DNA of 64,000 nt from Sophora flavescens (taxonomy: Eukaryota > Streptophyta > Magnoliopsida > Fabales > Fabaceae): positions 102,612,602 to 102,676,601 of the forward strand of contig CM061067.1 of the NCBI GenBank assembly GCA_030762895.1. Direction: 5' to 3'. The position numbers and the translations under genes are program-made. A model generated the notes under the pieces. It worked only from the letters and a program-made list of their open reading frames with translations, was not told the DNA's origin and did not search any database. Shown in pieces: positions 1 to 14,600 of this stretch (the stretch's first letter is position 1; each line of letters opens with the position of its first letter).

Positions 1-131
1 CCATCTCTATTCTCCATCCATTTGTTTCTTTTCTTCCCTTTATTTTAATCTCAAAAATTGTTCCGCAAATTAATTGGTAAAATTCAACCAAAAAGATCAT
101 CAAAGGCAACCTCACCATTTGGTTGTCATCA
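1..131 (+). repeat. 3' end of a gypsy LTR, family A (sense orientation)
   Basis: The last bases, GGTTGTCATCA, are the reverse complement of the start of the LTRs at 2724, 12655 and 15971, and the similarity runs back through the fragment. It is the sense-strand end of the LTR family called family A here; the rest lies before the window. No primer-binding site follows, so it is a 3' LTR or a solo LTR. Confidence 0.6.
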
Positions 132-431
132 AAACCCCACCTGATAGGCTTCGAAGCATAAAATTTGATGCTTTCATATCTAAAAAAGAGCTCTCTGAGG
201 CATAATAAAAAAAAACTGGAATGAGATAATAGCAAGCTATGTACGTTGCACTGGAAGAAGATGAAATTAATATTTACCAGGACCACTTCTTAGGAAATAA
301 ATTTAAATTTGAGATGAAAGCTTGGAGAAAAAAAATCTAATTTATCACAATGATTTCATGATATCTCAATTAATTGCATAAAAATGGATCATGAAAAGAG
401 GTTTAATATCCTAAAAAATATTGCATTCTCT
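132..431. other. Unassigned AT-rich spacer
   Basis: No reading frame, terminal repeat or recognisable element. It lies between two LTR fragments of the same family in opposite orientations. Confidence 0.5.
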
Positions 432-699
432 TATAGCAAAATACAGCCAAAACAAGTTAACATGTTCATCTCTAATGAAAATAAAATTTTTCATCAAAAA
501 TCAATTTGACCTTAAATTGGACACCATTCTTGGTTTTCATCATTCCCTCATTCTTAAAGAGAATTCGACCTCGAATTTATTGCCTTTGGGAATCATCTTC
601 ATCCCTCGGGTTCAAACACAACTCTTTTGAATCCATAGGACACCTCTCTTGAAATTATATGTTCAACTTCCTTAATTCCTTTTATAATGAGATTCTCTA

Positions 700-2130
700 C
701 ATTTTCCTCAATATCTTTTTCATTCCGTTCCTTCTTATCTTAAGTTGATCCTCACTAACTTCTCTTGGAGGCAAAGAAGTAAGAGTGACCTTTCGGTCTT
801 GGTGCATAAAAGAGAATTTGTTGGTGTATCCATCATGGGTGGCCTTCCTATCAAATTGCCAAGGCCTCCCAAGCAACAATTGACTTGCCTACGTGGGCAC
901 CATATCACAAAGAACACTATCATGATACTTCCCAATGGAGAATAAAATCTCAACTTACTTGTTCACAATCATTTCACCAACTTCACTAAGCCATTGAAGT
1001 CTATATGGTCGTGGATGTGGCTTAGTCACAAGATTGAATTTAGACACCAATCTAGTAATAGCAACATTAGCACAACTACCACCATCAATAATTAAAGAGC
1101 ATACCTTCCTTTGGATCATGCATCTAGTATGGAAGATATTTTCCCTTTGGCTCTCATCATGCTCCTAGGCTTGGCTCCCCAAAAGTCTCCTCACCCTGAA
1201 CAAATCTCCTTCCGGAACTATTTACTCCTCACTTTCTTCTTCACTAGAGGCCTCGGATTGAGTGACCACTTCTCCATTTCTTGATACCATTGTCCTTTTT
1301 GTTGGACATTGGGATGCAATTTGTCCATGGCCCAAGAACTTGAAACATTTCACATCACGGCTTCTAGGAGATGCTTCCACAGGCTTTTTTCCTTGAGATT
1401 TAGCACGACCTCCTTGGAAGACGAGGTACCCTCCTTCTTTGATTTGTCCTTCCAACTTGAAGATGAAAACTTAGAAGAAGAAGAAGGAAATTTGGACTTC
1501 TTCCTCTTAGGTTGTTGTTCCACTTTGATAGCTTGTTGGACCAAGTCTTCTAGCTCCACTATGACTTGAATGTCTTCATTAATGTTGGACCTAATCAAGG
1601 CCAACTCCATCTCCTTATGGTACTCATCAACACTTTTGGATCCTTGGGTTAATCTCTGCAATTTGTTGTGAAGATCCCTATGATAGTGAAATGGAACAAA
1701 TCTTTTTCTCATGACTTGTTTTCTTTCTACCCAAGTCTCAATAGGCTACTCCTCATACCTTTTTCTATCCTTTTGCAATTGATCACACCATACAAGTGCA
1801 TAGTCTTTGAATTCAAGAGTGCCTACTTGACTTTCTTTCTCTCATTGTAGTTGTTACAATCAAACACTTGCTCCATCTTCATCTCCCACTCGAAGTAGGC
1901 TTCGGGATCATTCTTCCCGTGAAAGGTAGGAACTTTGATCTTGACCCCTTCAGTTTTATCTTCTCTATCACCCATCCTTGCTCTATGGCCTCTATTTCTT
2001 CTATGTCTTTCGGCATCACTCTTATATCCACTTCCATGATTTGATTCTTCACGGTTTTGGAGGTTGGCAATTTGTTCACGAAATATTCATTTGTTCCATC
2101 ACTTGGAACACAAAAGGTCAAAAATAACAA
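700..2130 (-). pseudogene. Gypsy gag-protease pseudogene
   Basis: Separate minus-strand frames carry gag pieces (a segment starting MRKRFVPFHYHRDLHNKLQR near 1712) and a zinc knuckle near 1340 in which one cysteine is phenylalanine (CFKFLGHGQIASQCP). Near 860 is the tail of an aspartic protease (LLLGRPWQFDRKATHDG). Gag would coat element RNA in virus-like particles and the protease would cut the polyprotein. Frameshifts, the broken zinc knuckle and the loss of RT and integrase make this copy non-functional. Family assignment rests on recalled plant gypsy gag-PR signatures. Confidence 0.75.
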
Positions 2131-2723
2131 TAAATTTTAAAATTCCTCACCACAATCCCTCACGTGTGCACACAAGTATATTTCACTCAATTAGAATTTT
2201 TTCACACAAGATGTAATTTTCACTCTTACCTCTCTCCACTCAATATGTCCTCTTTTGGGTCTTAGAGAAGTCAATCTCCAATCCACACAATAAATCCAAA
2301 ATCAAGTAACAAAATTCACAAGACTTATCAAAAACAAAGGAAAACAAAGGAAAGGCTAGGAAAAGGAAAGCTTTAAAAATAAAGAAAACAAGGAAGAAGG
2401 GAAACTTTCTTCAAGAATACAAATTGCCCGAATAGAATTTCCTCTTCTCTTTTTCTTGATATATCATGCGCTGAATTTTATGTTTTTTTTTTGAAATTTG
2501 CACAGTTTTTTTATAACTTTGATGGGAAGAGAAACACTAATTGCAAACTCGTTGTTTTGGGGAAGTAACACAATAACCATGAAAGTTCCCTTCAAAACAG
2601 AATCAAAGTATTTTTTTTTTTTGTTTTGGGTTTTTGGTAGCAATAAAGAAAGGTAGAAGGTGAAGAACAAAAATGAAGAACACCAACACAAAAATTCAAC
2701 CAAACCTGGGCTTTGATGCCACT

Positions 2724-3549
2724 TGATGACAACCAAATGAAAGGGTTGCCTTTTTTATGATCTTAGGTTGAATTATCCAATTATAATGACCAAACAGTTT
2801 TAGGTTCTAAATTAGAAAGAGGAAAATAAGAAAATGGATCGGGGAAAAAGATGAGTATGGCGCCACAAACCAAGGTGGTTTGATAAGCCAGGTAAGGTTC
2901 GTCACAAGAATCTTGGATTCTTGATAAGAACAATGGTGGCTCAACCAAGAACCAAAGAGAACAATTTCTCACAAAATGGAATTAATCCAAATTGATCATC
3001 CAAGTTGTTTTATTCATGTTTGGGGCATGATACATATAGCAATGAGGATGCCAAGAGTTGACTTACACAAAGTCATCATAAGATACCATAACCCCCTAAT
3101 AACTAGCATAATTATGCCACTAATTGGTGTAATAAATGCATCAATAAGTGGCTGCCTAAAACTTAACTCTCCTACTTAAACCAAATAATAAAAGTGTAAC
3201 TCTCCTGCTTAAACAAAATAATAAAATGACTCATAACTGCTAAAAGGGAGTTACTTTAGGCATGCAAACCAGAAGTCACCCTCCTTTGAAGCTCAATCTC
3301 GTCCAAAAATCCGTTCATAACTGCCAGCAATATTTTCACCATGATAGAAGGCGAATATAGTTAAGAGGCTTGAAATACTATTTGTAGATAATTTCATTAT
3401 CTTTCCAACGTATCAAAGAATGCATCAATCGGATGTTTGTGGCGCAAAATACAACCAAAACAAGTTAATATGTTCATCTATAATGAAAATAAAATTTTCG
3501 TCAAAAATCAATTTGACCTTAAACTTGACATCATTCTTGGTTTGCATCA
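2724..3549 (-). repeat. 5' LTR of the truncated gypsy element
   Basis: On the + strand it begins TGATGACAACC and ends TTTGCATCA, about 826 bp, with the tRNA-Met-like primer site just outside 2724. It is similar over its length to the LTRs at 12655-13486 and 15971-16797. Confidence 0.75.
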
Positions 3550-3594
3550 TACTTGCTGCAATCATGCTTAATTTTACTAACCATGCTTAATTTT

Positions 3595-4560
3595 TCAGTT
3601 TTTGTGGATGCCATATAGAAGCTATGAGGACAACGGCCTGCCAGCAGAAGCATTCCCGGACAAAGGATCATGAAGTGCCTCTAAGATGTTGATTTGTTTC
3701 TCTGTGATTGAATGACACCAAACGGATAGGATAAAGCTCCAATTTGGCATACTACAGGAGGTACCCGAACCACCAAATGACATGGATGATGCCCACAACA
3801 TTGACATGAGGCGTAACCATACGACAAATTGGCTAGAAAAGTATGGAGGGTATCTTCCACTCTGGAGGGATCGTAGAAACCATATGGTAATAGGGCAACC
3901 TATTCAGGGTCGATAGTCTCAAACGACGGAGTATATGACGTGGTTTAGGCAAAATTCAAAGCCTTACATGTCAACTCAGCAACAACTACGAGACCCACGA
4001 CAGGGTGGACGAGGTGGACATGACCCTAACATTGGTGAAACATCAGGTGCAATCCACCGAGTGCCTACACAACGACGTGCAACACATAGCACACCATGAC
4101 AGCCAAGCCCCCCAGATGCCAACACCATGCAATTTGAAGCCCAGCAACCTCCAAGTCAAACATTTTCTTACCCCACCACACACCAAGAGCCTCCTCCCCA
4201 ATGGACCAACAATCGTCGATAATCCTCCGCCTCCAGTAACACTGAATTGTTTAGCAATTTATTTGGTGCTGACTTGAGAACACCAAAGTCAGGAGCTAGA
4301 TACATAGACAACATGTACTCGTTTGGCATTCCGACATTTCCCCCCATGAGTGAGTATGGCAGTTCTTCAATGCCATATACCGGAGAATAATTTTATGACT
4401 CGTCGATGCCAGCATCAAATATAAATTTCAACGAGCCAATGCAGCAAGACGAGCCAACCACCTGTGACGATGATCAAGAAAGTGTCCCATAATGCAGAAA
4501 ACTTCCGCCACGTAACAGACGCCAAAGATGTTGTGGAACTGGACACTACCTTGGGGATTA
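3595..4560 (+). pseudogene. Plant mobile domain (PMD) pseudogene, C-terminal part
   Basis: Reading through stops and shifts gives the tail of a transposon-associated plant mobile domain protein: PYRSYEDNGLPAEAFPDK, then VPEPP, WLEKYGGYLPLWRDRRNH, EYMTWFRQNSKPY, a Gly/Arg patch and a Pro/Gln-rich tail ending in CCGTGHYLGD. PMD proteins (MAIN/MAIL family) occur as host genes and as passengers of MULE and gypsy elements. There are at least seven in-frame stops, so the copy is dead. The N-terminal part is missing; it begins about 45 bp after the gypsy LTR. No terminal repeats were found around it. Confidence 0.65.
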
Positions 4561-5364
4561 GTTTTCTGTATTGATGACATTTAGGCTTTTTTATTTTTGG
4601 CTTTAATTAATGTTTTTAATTAATGTTTTATATTTTTAATTTATGTTTTTATTTATAGTAATTAATATATTTAATTATTAAATTTATGTTTTTAATTATA
4701 TATTTGATTTATCTTTTTAGAACTGAATATATTTAATTTGGTAATCTCCAAATTAACATGTTAAATAACTAAATAAACCTAATTAAGTAAGAAAATCACA
4801 ACTAAATAAATTTAATTAATGATTATTATAAATAATTATGTTCTTTAGTTAATGTTTTTAATTCTTTAATTTATGTTTTAATCATATAATTAATTTTTTA
4901 CGGTATGGTGTTTAATTTTTTTGAGGTTATTTAAAAGAATCTCTAATTGATATATTAAAAAATAATATACTTAATTTGGAGTTAAAAATTATTTTTTATT
5001 GAAAAATACTAACCAGTACCATAAGGAAATAAAGAAAGATAAAATTTTATGAAAAAATAATATATTTATTGATCTCAAAATTGTATTTTTAATTACAAAT
5101 TCTTGCCTTTTATTTTAGAGTTTCTTAGAAACTCCTTTAAAAAAAAAACATTAGCAAGAAACTTTTAAATTTTTTTATTAATTAAATTAATAATAAGCAG
5201 AGTAGAGCAATAATAAAGACGCGTAAAAGACGCCAGTTATTACTGGACACCCAAAAGAAAGAAAAAAGAAAAAGATGCCAGTTATTATATTTATGAAAAA
5301 TCATAGCATCACACTCTTTATCCCACCAAAATAGAGGGTGTGTTAAGAGGAGTGTGAAACTAGC
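4561..5364. other. AT-rich intergenic region before the PHD gene
   Basis: Very AT-rich, with many poly-A/T runs and no reading frame of note. The motif AAGACGC recurs near 5216 and 5231. Probably degenerate repeat sequence plus the distal promoter of the PHD gene. Confidence 0.4.
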
Positions 5365-5368
5365 ATTG

Positions 5369-5387
5369 CTTTATATTTTATATATAC
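5369..5387 (+). promoter_or_regulatory. Candidate TATA box of the PHD gene
   Basis: A TATATTTTATATATAC stretch lies about 260 bp before the proposed ATG at 5647 and is followed by a pyrimidine-rich leader with several short CT runs. The long AT tract makes this only a candidate. Confidence 0.3.
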
Positions 5388-5646
5388 CAGTTACAAATTT
5401 GGGTGCTGATACACTACGCCACGCATGAGAGGTCACACAGATAGCCTCACAAGCAGAAAACAGACCCTTTCACCTTCTCTCAATCAGAACCGTCTATCTC
5501 CAATTCTCCATGACACGGTTATAATCAAACCATTTAAAGGGGGTCCACCACGTTCCTTTCTGTTTTGGCACTATCAATCATTTTCTTTCTATTTAACCAA
5601 GGCGCATTCGGACCCTCTGCACCACTCTCCGCTTTCCAGTGACTGA

Positions 5647-8600
5647 ATGCAGCGACTAGGCGAAGAGAAAATGGTACTTTTTCTGTCTCTTGTTTTTGCT
5701 TTCATGGGTCTATTGTTGGGCTCCACTGCTTTAATATTGTCTTCGTTCTCTGTTCCCAGGATATAGTTGTTTGTTTATTTCTATTATTACTGCGCAACTC
5801 TCGGAACTCATTGGCCTGCACATTTGTTTATTTATTTAGTGTGGTTGTTGAAAATGTTATCCCGAGGGGTTTGTTCTTCCTGCATTTTTTATTTGTAATT
5901 TTTGGATTATTTTCCTTTTTTTTTATTTGGATTTGCGGTGTTTGCTTGGATGGGGTTTTTTGTTTTTTTTAATACATTAGAAGAGTAAGGAAAAACACCC
6001 AATTTTTGGTCTGGGTCCCCCCTTGCTTTGTAGAAGCTCGACATTTGGATTTACAGGGTATATACTGTCTGTTTTGCATCCTTGCATGCTAACTTCCTCC
6101 AAAATATAAATGGGTCTGTTAATTTAAACTTAAAAATTGATTTTAAAATATTTTGAAAGTGATTTTTGTTGTATAACTTTTATATAATTATATAATTCAG
6201 AAACTATGGTGCATTTGATTTGATTATAATTATAATTAAACTTCAGTTTTTTTTAATTGCTTTTGCTTTTGGTAAAAGCTCAACCAAGCAAAGATGTAAT
6301 TATCAGATGTGATTTTTGATTTTTTGTTTTGTTTTTTTTAAAAACGATTGTTCTGAAAAACGCTCAACCAAACAGGCCTAAAAATGTTCCTAGACTATGC
6401 CACCTCTATAAACTGGGAAATTTTTATGCTTGCCCAAGTCTTTGGTCTGAAAATGTTGCTATAGTTGCTCTCTATTAATGAAAAGAGTCTATGGAGAAAA
6501 ATAGAATTGTATATTGAAAAATGCTTGAATATTCAATATAGCACAAAGGTGTTTATATAACACCTATGATGGAAAAGACTTAGTCAAAGATAGGATGACT
6601 TAGTCTAAAGCTTAACTGCCAAACTTAACAAAATACAATGGATCTGATTAACAGAATACTAACCGAAGATTAATAACGATTAATAGCTCTGATGGCCCCC
6701 CTCAAACTGGAGAATGTATACATTTCATTCCCAGCTTGGTGATGAAATTCTGGAAAGGTGCAGGGTCGAGAGCCTTGGTGAACATGTCGGCTAGTTGAGC
6801 TGCACTTGTAATGGGAAGAAGATGAAAAAGCTTGGCTTTGAGGTATTCACGAACAACATGACAGTCAAGTTCGATATGCTTAGTCCGCTCATGAAATGAT
6901 GAGTTGGAGGCAATATGCCTAGCGGATTGACTATCGCAATACAACAAGGCAGGTTGAATGAAGGAAATCTGAAATTCCTGAAGGAGATATGTCAACCATT
7001 TGAGCTCACGAGCAGTGGAGGCAAGAGGTATTCAGCCTCGGATGAAGATTTGGAGATGGTTGCCTGCTTTTTGTATTTCCAGGAAATGATGGAAGAGCCA
7101 AGAAATACACAATAACCCGTGACAGATTTTCGGGTATCCGGGCAAGTTGCCCAATCTGAATCGCTGAATCCTTTGAGTTGTAGAGTGGAATCACATGGGC
7201 AAAAAAGTCCTTTAGTTGGTGATCCTTGGAGATAGCTTAGAATGCGGACAACAGCCTCTTGATGCAAATGAGTGGGACGTGCCATGAATTGGCTAAGCAG
7301 CTGGACAGAAAAACTCAAGTCAGGGCGTGTAGTTGTAAAGTAAAGTAGCTTGCCGATGAGGAGTCTATAAGGAGCAGGATCAGGAAGAACATTACCAGTA
7401 TCATCACTCAGCCGAGTGCCTTTTGCAATAGGAGTGGCAGCATGTTTTGCAGCCAGTAAACCACATTGGTCCAAGATGTCTAATGCATATTTACGTTGAC
7501 AAATATGAATAACTTGTTTAGAACGAGCGATTTCAAGGCCCAAAAAATATTTTAAAGGACCTAAATCTTTGATTTTAAAGGTAGAATGCAAAACTATTTT
7601 TATTAACTCAATATCATGAATATCATTGCCTGCAAGAATTAAGTCATCTACATAAATGAGTAAAACAGTAAAAGTATTTTTAGAAGCTTTGATGAATAAA
7701 GAACAATCGGAATTAGATTGAGAGAAATCATGTGAATCCAAGAAGGAAGATAAACGAGCAAACCATTGACGACTGGATTGTTTTAAGCCATAAAGAGATT
7801 TAAGTAACTTGCAAACTTGATTGGGCTTAGGTGTAGAAAGCCCTGGAGGGGGTTGCATATAAACCTCCTCATCTAAACTACCATGCAAAAATGCGTTATG
7901 CGCATCTACTTGATGAAGGAACCAATCTTGGGATGATGCTATGGCTAATAAAAGTCTAACTGTTGTGACCTTAGCAACGGGAGAATAAGTGTCAAAATAA
8001 TAATAATCCAAGCCTTCAATTTGATTGAAGCCCTTAGCAACCAAACGGGCTTTATATCTTTCAATGGTTCCATCGGCCTTATATTTAGTCCGATAGACCC
8101 ATTTACAACCTATTGCAACTTTATTTTTAGGAAGCTCAGTGAAAATCTAAGTATTGTTAGAATGCAGTGCATTGAGCTCGGAATTCATTTCTTGAATCCA
8201 ATGGTCATGCTTAATGGCCTGTTTATAAGTGGCAGGGTCAGTGTGTGAAGTGATTGTGAGTGTGTAGTGTAAATGAGCAGAAGATAACCGAGAATAAGAT
8301 AGAACATTGGATAAGGGATATCTAATGGATGTATTGATATTGGAAGAAAGGGTGTTACAATGAAAATCTTGTAAATAAGAAGGAGGATTTCGAGGTCTTA
8401 CAGATCTCCTTAAAGGTGCAGCATCCTTTGTGGAAGGAAAGTGAACAGCAGCAGGAGGTGAATTGTCATCAGTGTGATTATCAATGTTAGCATTATCAAT
8501 GTTAGCAGTAGAAGGCTCCAAATCATTATTATGGAAAGATGGTGATTGTGCAGCAGGTATATTGTGCAAATGAGGCAAAGAAATATGCTGTGTAGTAGGA

Positions 8601-11600
8601 GATGGTGAGTTGAAAATATAATAAAAAAGGAAAGAAAAATCAGTATGTGGAGATGCAGAATTAGAATGCAAAGAATGAGGTGTAGACAGGAAAGGAAAAG
8701 ATGTATAATTATTTTCTATACACCATCACTATCTCTAAACAAGTCAGTCCTCCCAATATTGGAGTATACTTTTACTTACAGGAAAAGTGTTTTAACATTC
8801 TTTTAAGTAGGTGACTGATTCGTACCAGAACCACAACCAAAAAGTAGTAGAATAATTGAATAAAGGGGAAGAACTGATGTATGTATTATTTGATTAAAAG
8901 AGAGAATTACAGGGGAAGAGTATTCACACTGCCACAAAGCAAAGCTCCTATAGAGAGCTGGTGCTCTCTACCCATTTCTAACAAAATGATTTCCCAAAAG
9001 ATACCCCATTGTTCTCTCCTCTTCCCTATATAACAGAATCAGCTTTCTCTCTCTCCTTACTCTAACAGAATCAGTAGGCCCTGGTCAATTGGGCCTATGG
9101 TATAGATAATGAACCTATCAGTGACATCATAGGTTCATAGACAGTGTAAAACTCAGTACATCAATTGTGGTTCAAAATTAAATCCTATTGCAAATTCGTC
9201 TTGAAATAGAGTTTGTTTTCCAGGTTTGTTCCCGAGGAAGGAGCTTTGTCATTTAGGGCTTGCTTCCCTTTCTCCAAAGTTAACTTTATATAAGAATTTT
9301 ATGATAGAACATCTTATATCGTTTCATAGTTTACTTTTCCCACATTTATTAGTGTGTCATGTTAGCATTATTATCTTGCAATAGAATTATGATGGAACAT
9401 GTTATATCATTGTAGACTCTTCTAACTTTTATCTCATTTGTGTATCTGACATACTCATAAGCAATCTTCCCTTTTTTACTTCATTTAAAATCATGTAAGT
9501 TGTGACTTCTTATTGTTGCTGATGTTGATAACCATGACTGGTTTGTCTTTCAGCACTTGGCAGCAAAGTAGATATTTTAACTTGTTTGCAAGAAACTTTA
9601 CTTATCCCGGGAGAAAGGGGGTGGTTTGAAGATTTTGTATTAAAAACTTCATCCAGAAAACTTAGCTGTTCTTTGTAGTTGACATTTATGTGTTCATCGT
9701 TATTCCTTGCAGATTGAACCTTGCGATATATGTGGTGATGTTGGTTTTCCCGAAGTAATTGTTACTTGCTCTAAATGCAAAGTATTTCGTGAGCATGTGT
9801 AATGATTTCTCATCTTTGTCTCTCTTCCATTATTCTTTTTGTACCTCTTATTTTTCTGACATAATTGTTTTTTCAGTTTATTTCCTAAAGAAACTTTTTA
9901 ATACTAAAAATTTGTGGGAAGTGATATGCTTGGCTGCTTGTCTATTTAATTTTATTTACGTTTGTTGGGAGCCTTGACGAATAAGAACTTAATCCTGGAG
10001 CCTTATTTTCTAAACCGGATGTTGCATTATGCTATTTAATGTACTATAACTTTTCTTCCTGGGTGAAAAAGAATAATAATAATTAGTAATGTTACATTGT
10101 ACAAACATTAAAAGAAGTGCAAATTTACAATTTAATTTGTGCACATAATTTTATAGATTTTTCTTATTACCTGACAAATTATTGGTTTTGCTATATGCCT
10201 TTGCTGTATTAGCGCTGCATAGAATCTTGCTCTGAATCAATGCAATTTCTATCCCCTTTCAGCTATTGCATGAGAATTTATCTCACAATCATTCCTGAAG
10301 ACTGGATTTGTGAATCTTGCCAATCCAAAAATGTTACAGCTTCACCTTGTAAGGTGAATCAGGATTCTGGCCGGCAAGCTTCTAAAAGGCAAAGAGCTAG
10401 AGCTGTTACAACAGGGAAAGTGAAGTTCATTCCTGCAGATGAAGCCATTAAACTTTCTTCTGGAAATTTTCCTGTGAAACCTGGGCCAGCAAATTCTACT
10501 TTGCTGACCCAGAAGGCTTCTGTTGGATCCAAGAATATTATTTCAGAAGTTCCCTCCTTTAGACTGAAATCAAATCCTAGCATAGTGAAGCTTCCAAGAA
10601 ACGATGGAGGATACAAGAATCCAATGACTGATAAACATGCTTCTCTCTCACTATCAAAAGGTTAGCATTCTCCCCATCTATGCTGTAACCCATATTTTTT
10701 TGCATCCTTCAACCACAGCATGCATTCAACCATACACCCAAACAAATCAAAGGTACTCATAACAGTTATGATATATGTCCAAAGTACCATATTTTTAAGC
10801 GGAGGCTGAATTTGCCAGGGTTTGAAGCCGATTTGATGAAACTAGAATTTGTGCTTGCTGATACCAGTTAAGTTAGAAAATCTAAATCCTGATATTTAAA
10901 AATAAAATAAAAAATAGCCCTGTCCTTTAAGTGACAAACCATCTTTTCGGTTGTGGACTGAGTGTTCAAGCCATGTCCCAGCAGAAAAAATAGTGTTTTT
11001 AACTAGTCACCTAGTAAGCAATGTTTGACACATGTCGTTTAGGTGTCGGAGAAGTGTTAAGTGTCGAAAGCATGCCCGACACTCAGACACCTCAAGAAGG
11101 AGCACCATCCATGCTTCATAGGTATTTATAGGCAAAAACATAACTGCACAGTTTATCTAACATCAATCTGTGTCTAAACTAACTACCTAAGTCTGATCAT
11201 GACACATATTTTGTATGATCATTGACACTTAACTCCTAATAACTGACTCATTCAAATTCAATTTTCGAATTTGAATTCATAACCGCCTAAGATTTTCTTA
11301 GGGTCAAAAGGATCTTCAAAGTCTTTTGAGTAGTTTCTTCTTTGAGTAAAATCCTTTTGATTTCTTCGAATCAAGTTCCCAACTTTCTTTACCTGATTAA
11401 ACTTTTGAACTGGTTATTCAAATCGAATGATATTTGTTTGATACCAACACAGTGGTACTGAACGATATCACAAGACTGGTTATGAAGAAAATGTTTAACG
11501 CCTTTACTTTGCAAGTTACCTTTGATTTGCTTGTGATTTCTGTTTTTGAGACTGGATCTTGTAGGACCAGTGAAGGAGCATATTTGGGATAATCAACGAC

Positions 11601-14600
11601 TACTAAGTACAATAATGCCTGATAAAGAAGTTCAAACCCTTGATCTTAAGATAGAAAAGCATACAAAAGGGGCAACTTGTGAAGCTTCACCAGCAAGAAA
11701 GTCTTTACCTGTCGCTGCTTCAGGTATGATACTTTTCTAGGTATAATTTGTATTGTATCTGTTGATTTCTTCTATCTTTCTTGCATTGACTTAAAGTCCT
11801 AACATCTCAGTATGCATTTGCAGAAATGTATCTTTGTATCTATCATGACATTAGTCACTTGCAACCTGTGTGGTTTTGAACCTATCTTTGTATCTTCATT
11901 ATTTAACTATTTTTCCTTTTGCTCTCTGTTTTTATCTCTAGGTAATATCCCTTCTGCTCTTGCTGTACGTAATAGCTCTAATATGGAGAAAAGCGTCCAT
12001 CAGAGTATTCCAGAAAACTTCAACCTTTATCATAAATGTCTACCCTCTTCAATTGCTGCCTGGAGGTGTGCACCTCTCTTCCCATGTCATTTATAATTTA
12101 TTTTTCCTAAAATTGCCCTTAGTGACAAATGCACAGCAAATTCCAATTTGTAGCGAGATGAACCTCAGATTTTCTTTTCGGTTTTATCTATTACTGTTTA
12201 GTACATCTTTCAAGTAATGTCAGAAAATGACAATGTACATGGGCACATGTAAATTACTTATTTTTCATGCATGGGCATATGTATATTGACCTTTTCTCTG
12301 ATTTTGAATATTTAGCAAAGAGTTTTGATCCTTCCCTTTACTGTAGTAAATATTAATCCCTTATGACAAGTGTGCTTGTTGGTTTATAAGTATGAGCAAT
12401 CACAATTGCAAAACTTGGATGCTTCTTTTTGTTGAAATTAAAGGGGGTGGTGAGCATGTGTAGTATTATTTATGATGATAAGTTTCTAATCTCAGAATTT
12501 GAAGAACATAAATTTAGTCATGGGTAATCATGTGATACATCAATGAGAGCTATAGAAACACTTGGATAATAAATGCACACTATTTACAAGAAATAATTGA
12601 GCCTTTGAAGTTACTCCCAGTCCCCACTCATATATATATATATATATATATATATGATGACAACCAAATAGATAGTTGTCTTTGAAAAGATCTTATGGTT
12701 GAATTTTTAACAACAAATTCATGTAACCAAAAAATTAAGGTGAAGAAAGAAATAAAATGGAAGAGAAAGAGATGATGATGGTGCCACAAACTATAGAGTT
12801 TGATAAGCCTATGATGTTCGCCACAAGAATCTTGGATTCTTGATAAGAACTAAGGTTGGCTCAACCAAGAACTAAGGAGAACAAAGTCTCACAAATATGG
12901 ATTGAATCCATATTCAACATCCAAGTTACTCATTCATGTGTTTTGGGTGTGATACATATAGGAATGGTGGCTGCCAACTTTTGGCTTACACTTTGTCTTC
13001 CCAAGATACCATAACCCCCGCATAACTAGCCTAATCATGCTACTAAATGACTCGCTAAACCCTCCTTAACTCAGCCACTAATGGTGAGTTTATTATTCTC
13101 TTTCCACCATTATGTGGCTGCCACACTTTACTTCTCATATTAAAAAGTGTAACTCCCACATAATTAACAAAATACATGGAAGACTAATAAACCCGTGTAA
13201 AATTCGTTCATAATTGCCACCATTATCTTAACCATGATAGAAGTCGAATATGGTCAAGAGGCATGAAATACGTTTTGTAGGAAATTTCCTTATCTTTCCA
13301 ACACACCAAAGAATGCATCAATCGGAGACCCGCAGCTCAAGATACAGTCAAAACAAGTCAGTTGGTTCACCACTAATGAAAATAAGATTTTCATCAAAGT
13401 CCTTGAATTTCTTCTTGATCCATGGTCTTCATTGGGCTCATATCATTCTTGTTGAAAAGTTGACTTGCCTCCCTTGGCTCATATCATACCCTCCTTCTTT
13501 AAGAAAATTCGTCCTCGAATTTATAACTTCAATCCCTACATCAAATGAAAGACATAGATGCCACATTGAAGATAAGTCAATATCAAAGACATTTTTATTT
13601 ATTTTCTCTACAACTTGCAATAGCCCATCTCTTCTAAGGTGGACCTTTGATTTCCTTTTATTAGGAAACCTTTTATTCTTTTTATGTATACACACCCAAC
13701 CTCCGGGGATCAAATGGAAATTGATAGAAACCATAAAATGTACCGGTAGGTGTAACACATTCCCATCTTGTACAATCAACACCCCAACACATTCATAACC
13801 AAGGTAATGAATTATAAGAATAAGCAGAAAGTTATACTTGTGAAAATCTACTTTCAAGTTTACCTTTCTTGGTTTGAACATGGTCATAAAAGACAAGGTA
13901 CTTTCTCTTTTTAACCAAGAAAGTTGAGCCTTATGGATACTCTCCTTATCACAAACAAGGGATGGTTCTTTTCGAAACAAGACAATCCTCTTAATTACAT
14001 TTGGATCATCATATGAAAGCTTAAAAGAATTTGCAATAATGGGTAGAGTAAGAAGGGGAATAGTAGTTATCCCATCCATTATTGTTACATGCAAACTTTT
14101 AGAGCTCATAACAACCCTCAAAATGCTAACTTTATTTTGATCAAAAGTGTATGTGAGCAAGTTAGCAAACAAACATTCTCTAAGTAATCCAACACATTCG
14201 TCAAAATTGTTGTGATAAATCAAATGAACATTAGACAGCACAACAACAAATTTATCAAGGACTTCATTCAAGTCTAGGTTCACAATTCTCAAATCAATCC
14301 AAGGAAGATGGCAAGAATCATGCAATTCATCAAGCAAGTTTTCATTCCTATCAAATGTAGAAGAATAACAAGACCCATGCAATTTACCAAGCATATTATC
14401 AAATATTGTGTTAAGATATCCATACTTTTGGGAACCCATGCAAGTTCCCAAACCATGGGGTACTTCCCTTGGGATTAACTCTTCAATTACATCGGTTGTC
14501 TTGCAAGCTTCCATTGGAGAAACATCTTCGATTTCCTTCAAAAGAGAATCAACACAAGTAGGCAAAGAGTTAGGAAAAACATCAAAACAATCATTTACTT

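Larger units (their letters stand above)
432..3549 (-). mobile_element. Truncated Ty3/gypsy element, family A, gag-protease only
   Basis: Read on the minus strand: 5' LTR (3549-2724), a primer-binding site like that for initiator tRNA-Met (TGGCATCAAAGC, next to 2723), decayed gag, a protease end, then a short purine-rich stretch and a 3' LTR remnant (about 545-432) matching 3440-3545. Most of the 3' LTR and all of reverse transcriptase, RNase H and integrase are missing. Because the 3' LTR is cut short, no target duplication can be read. The internal deletion joins the protease tail almost directly to the pol C-terminal and polypurine area. Confidence 0.75.
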
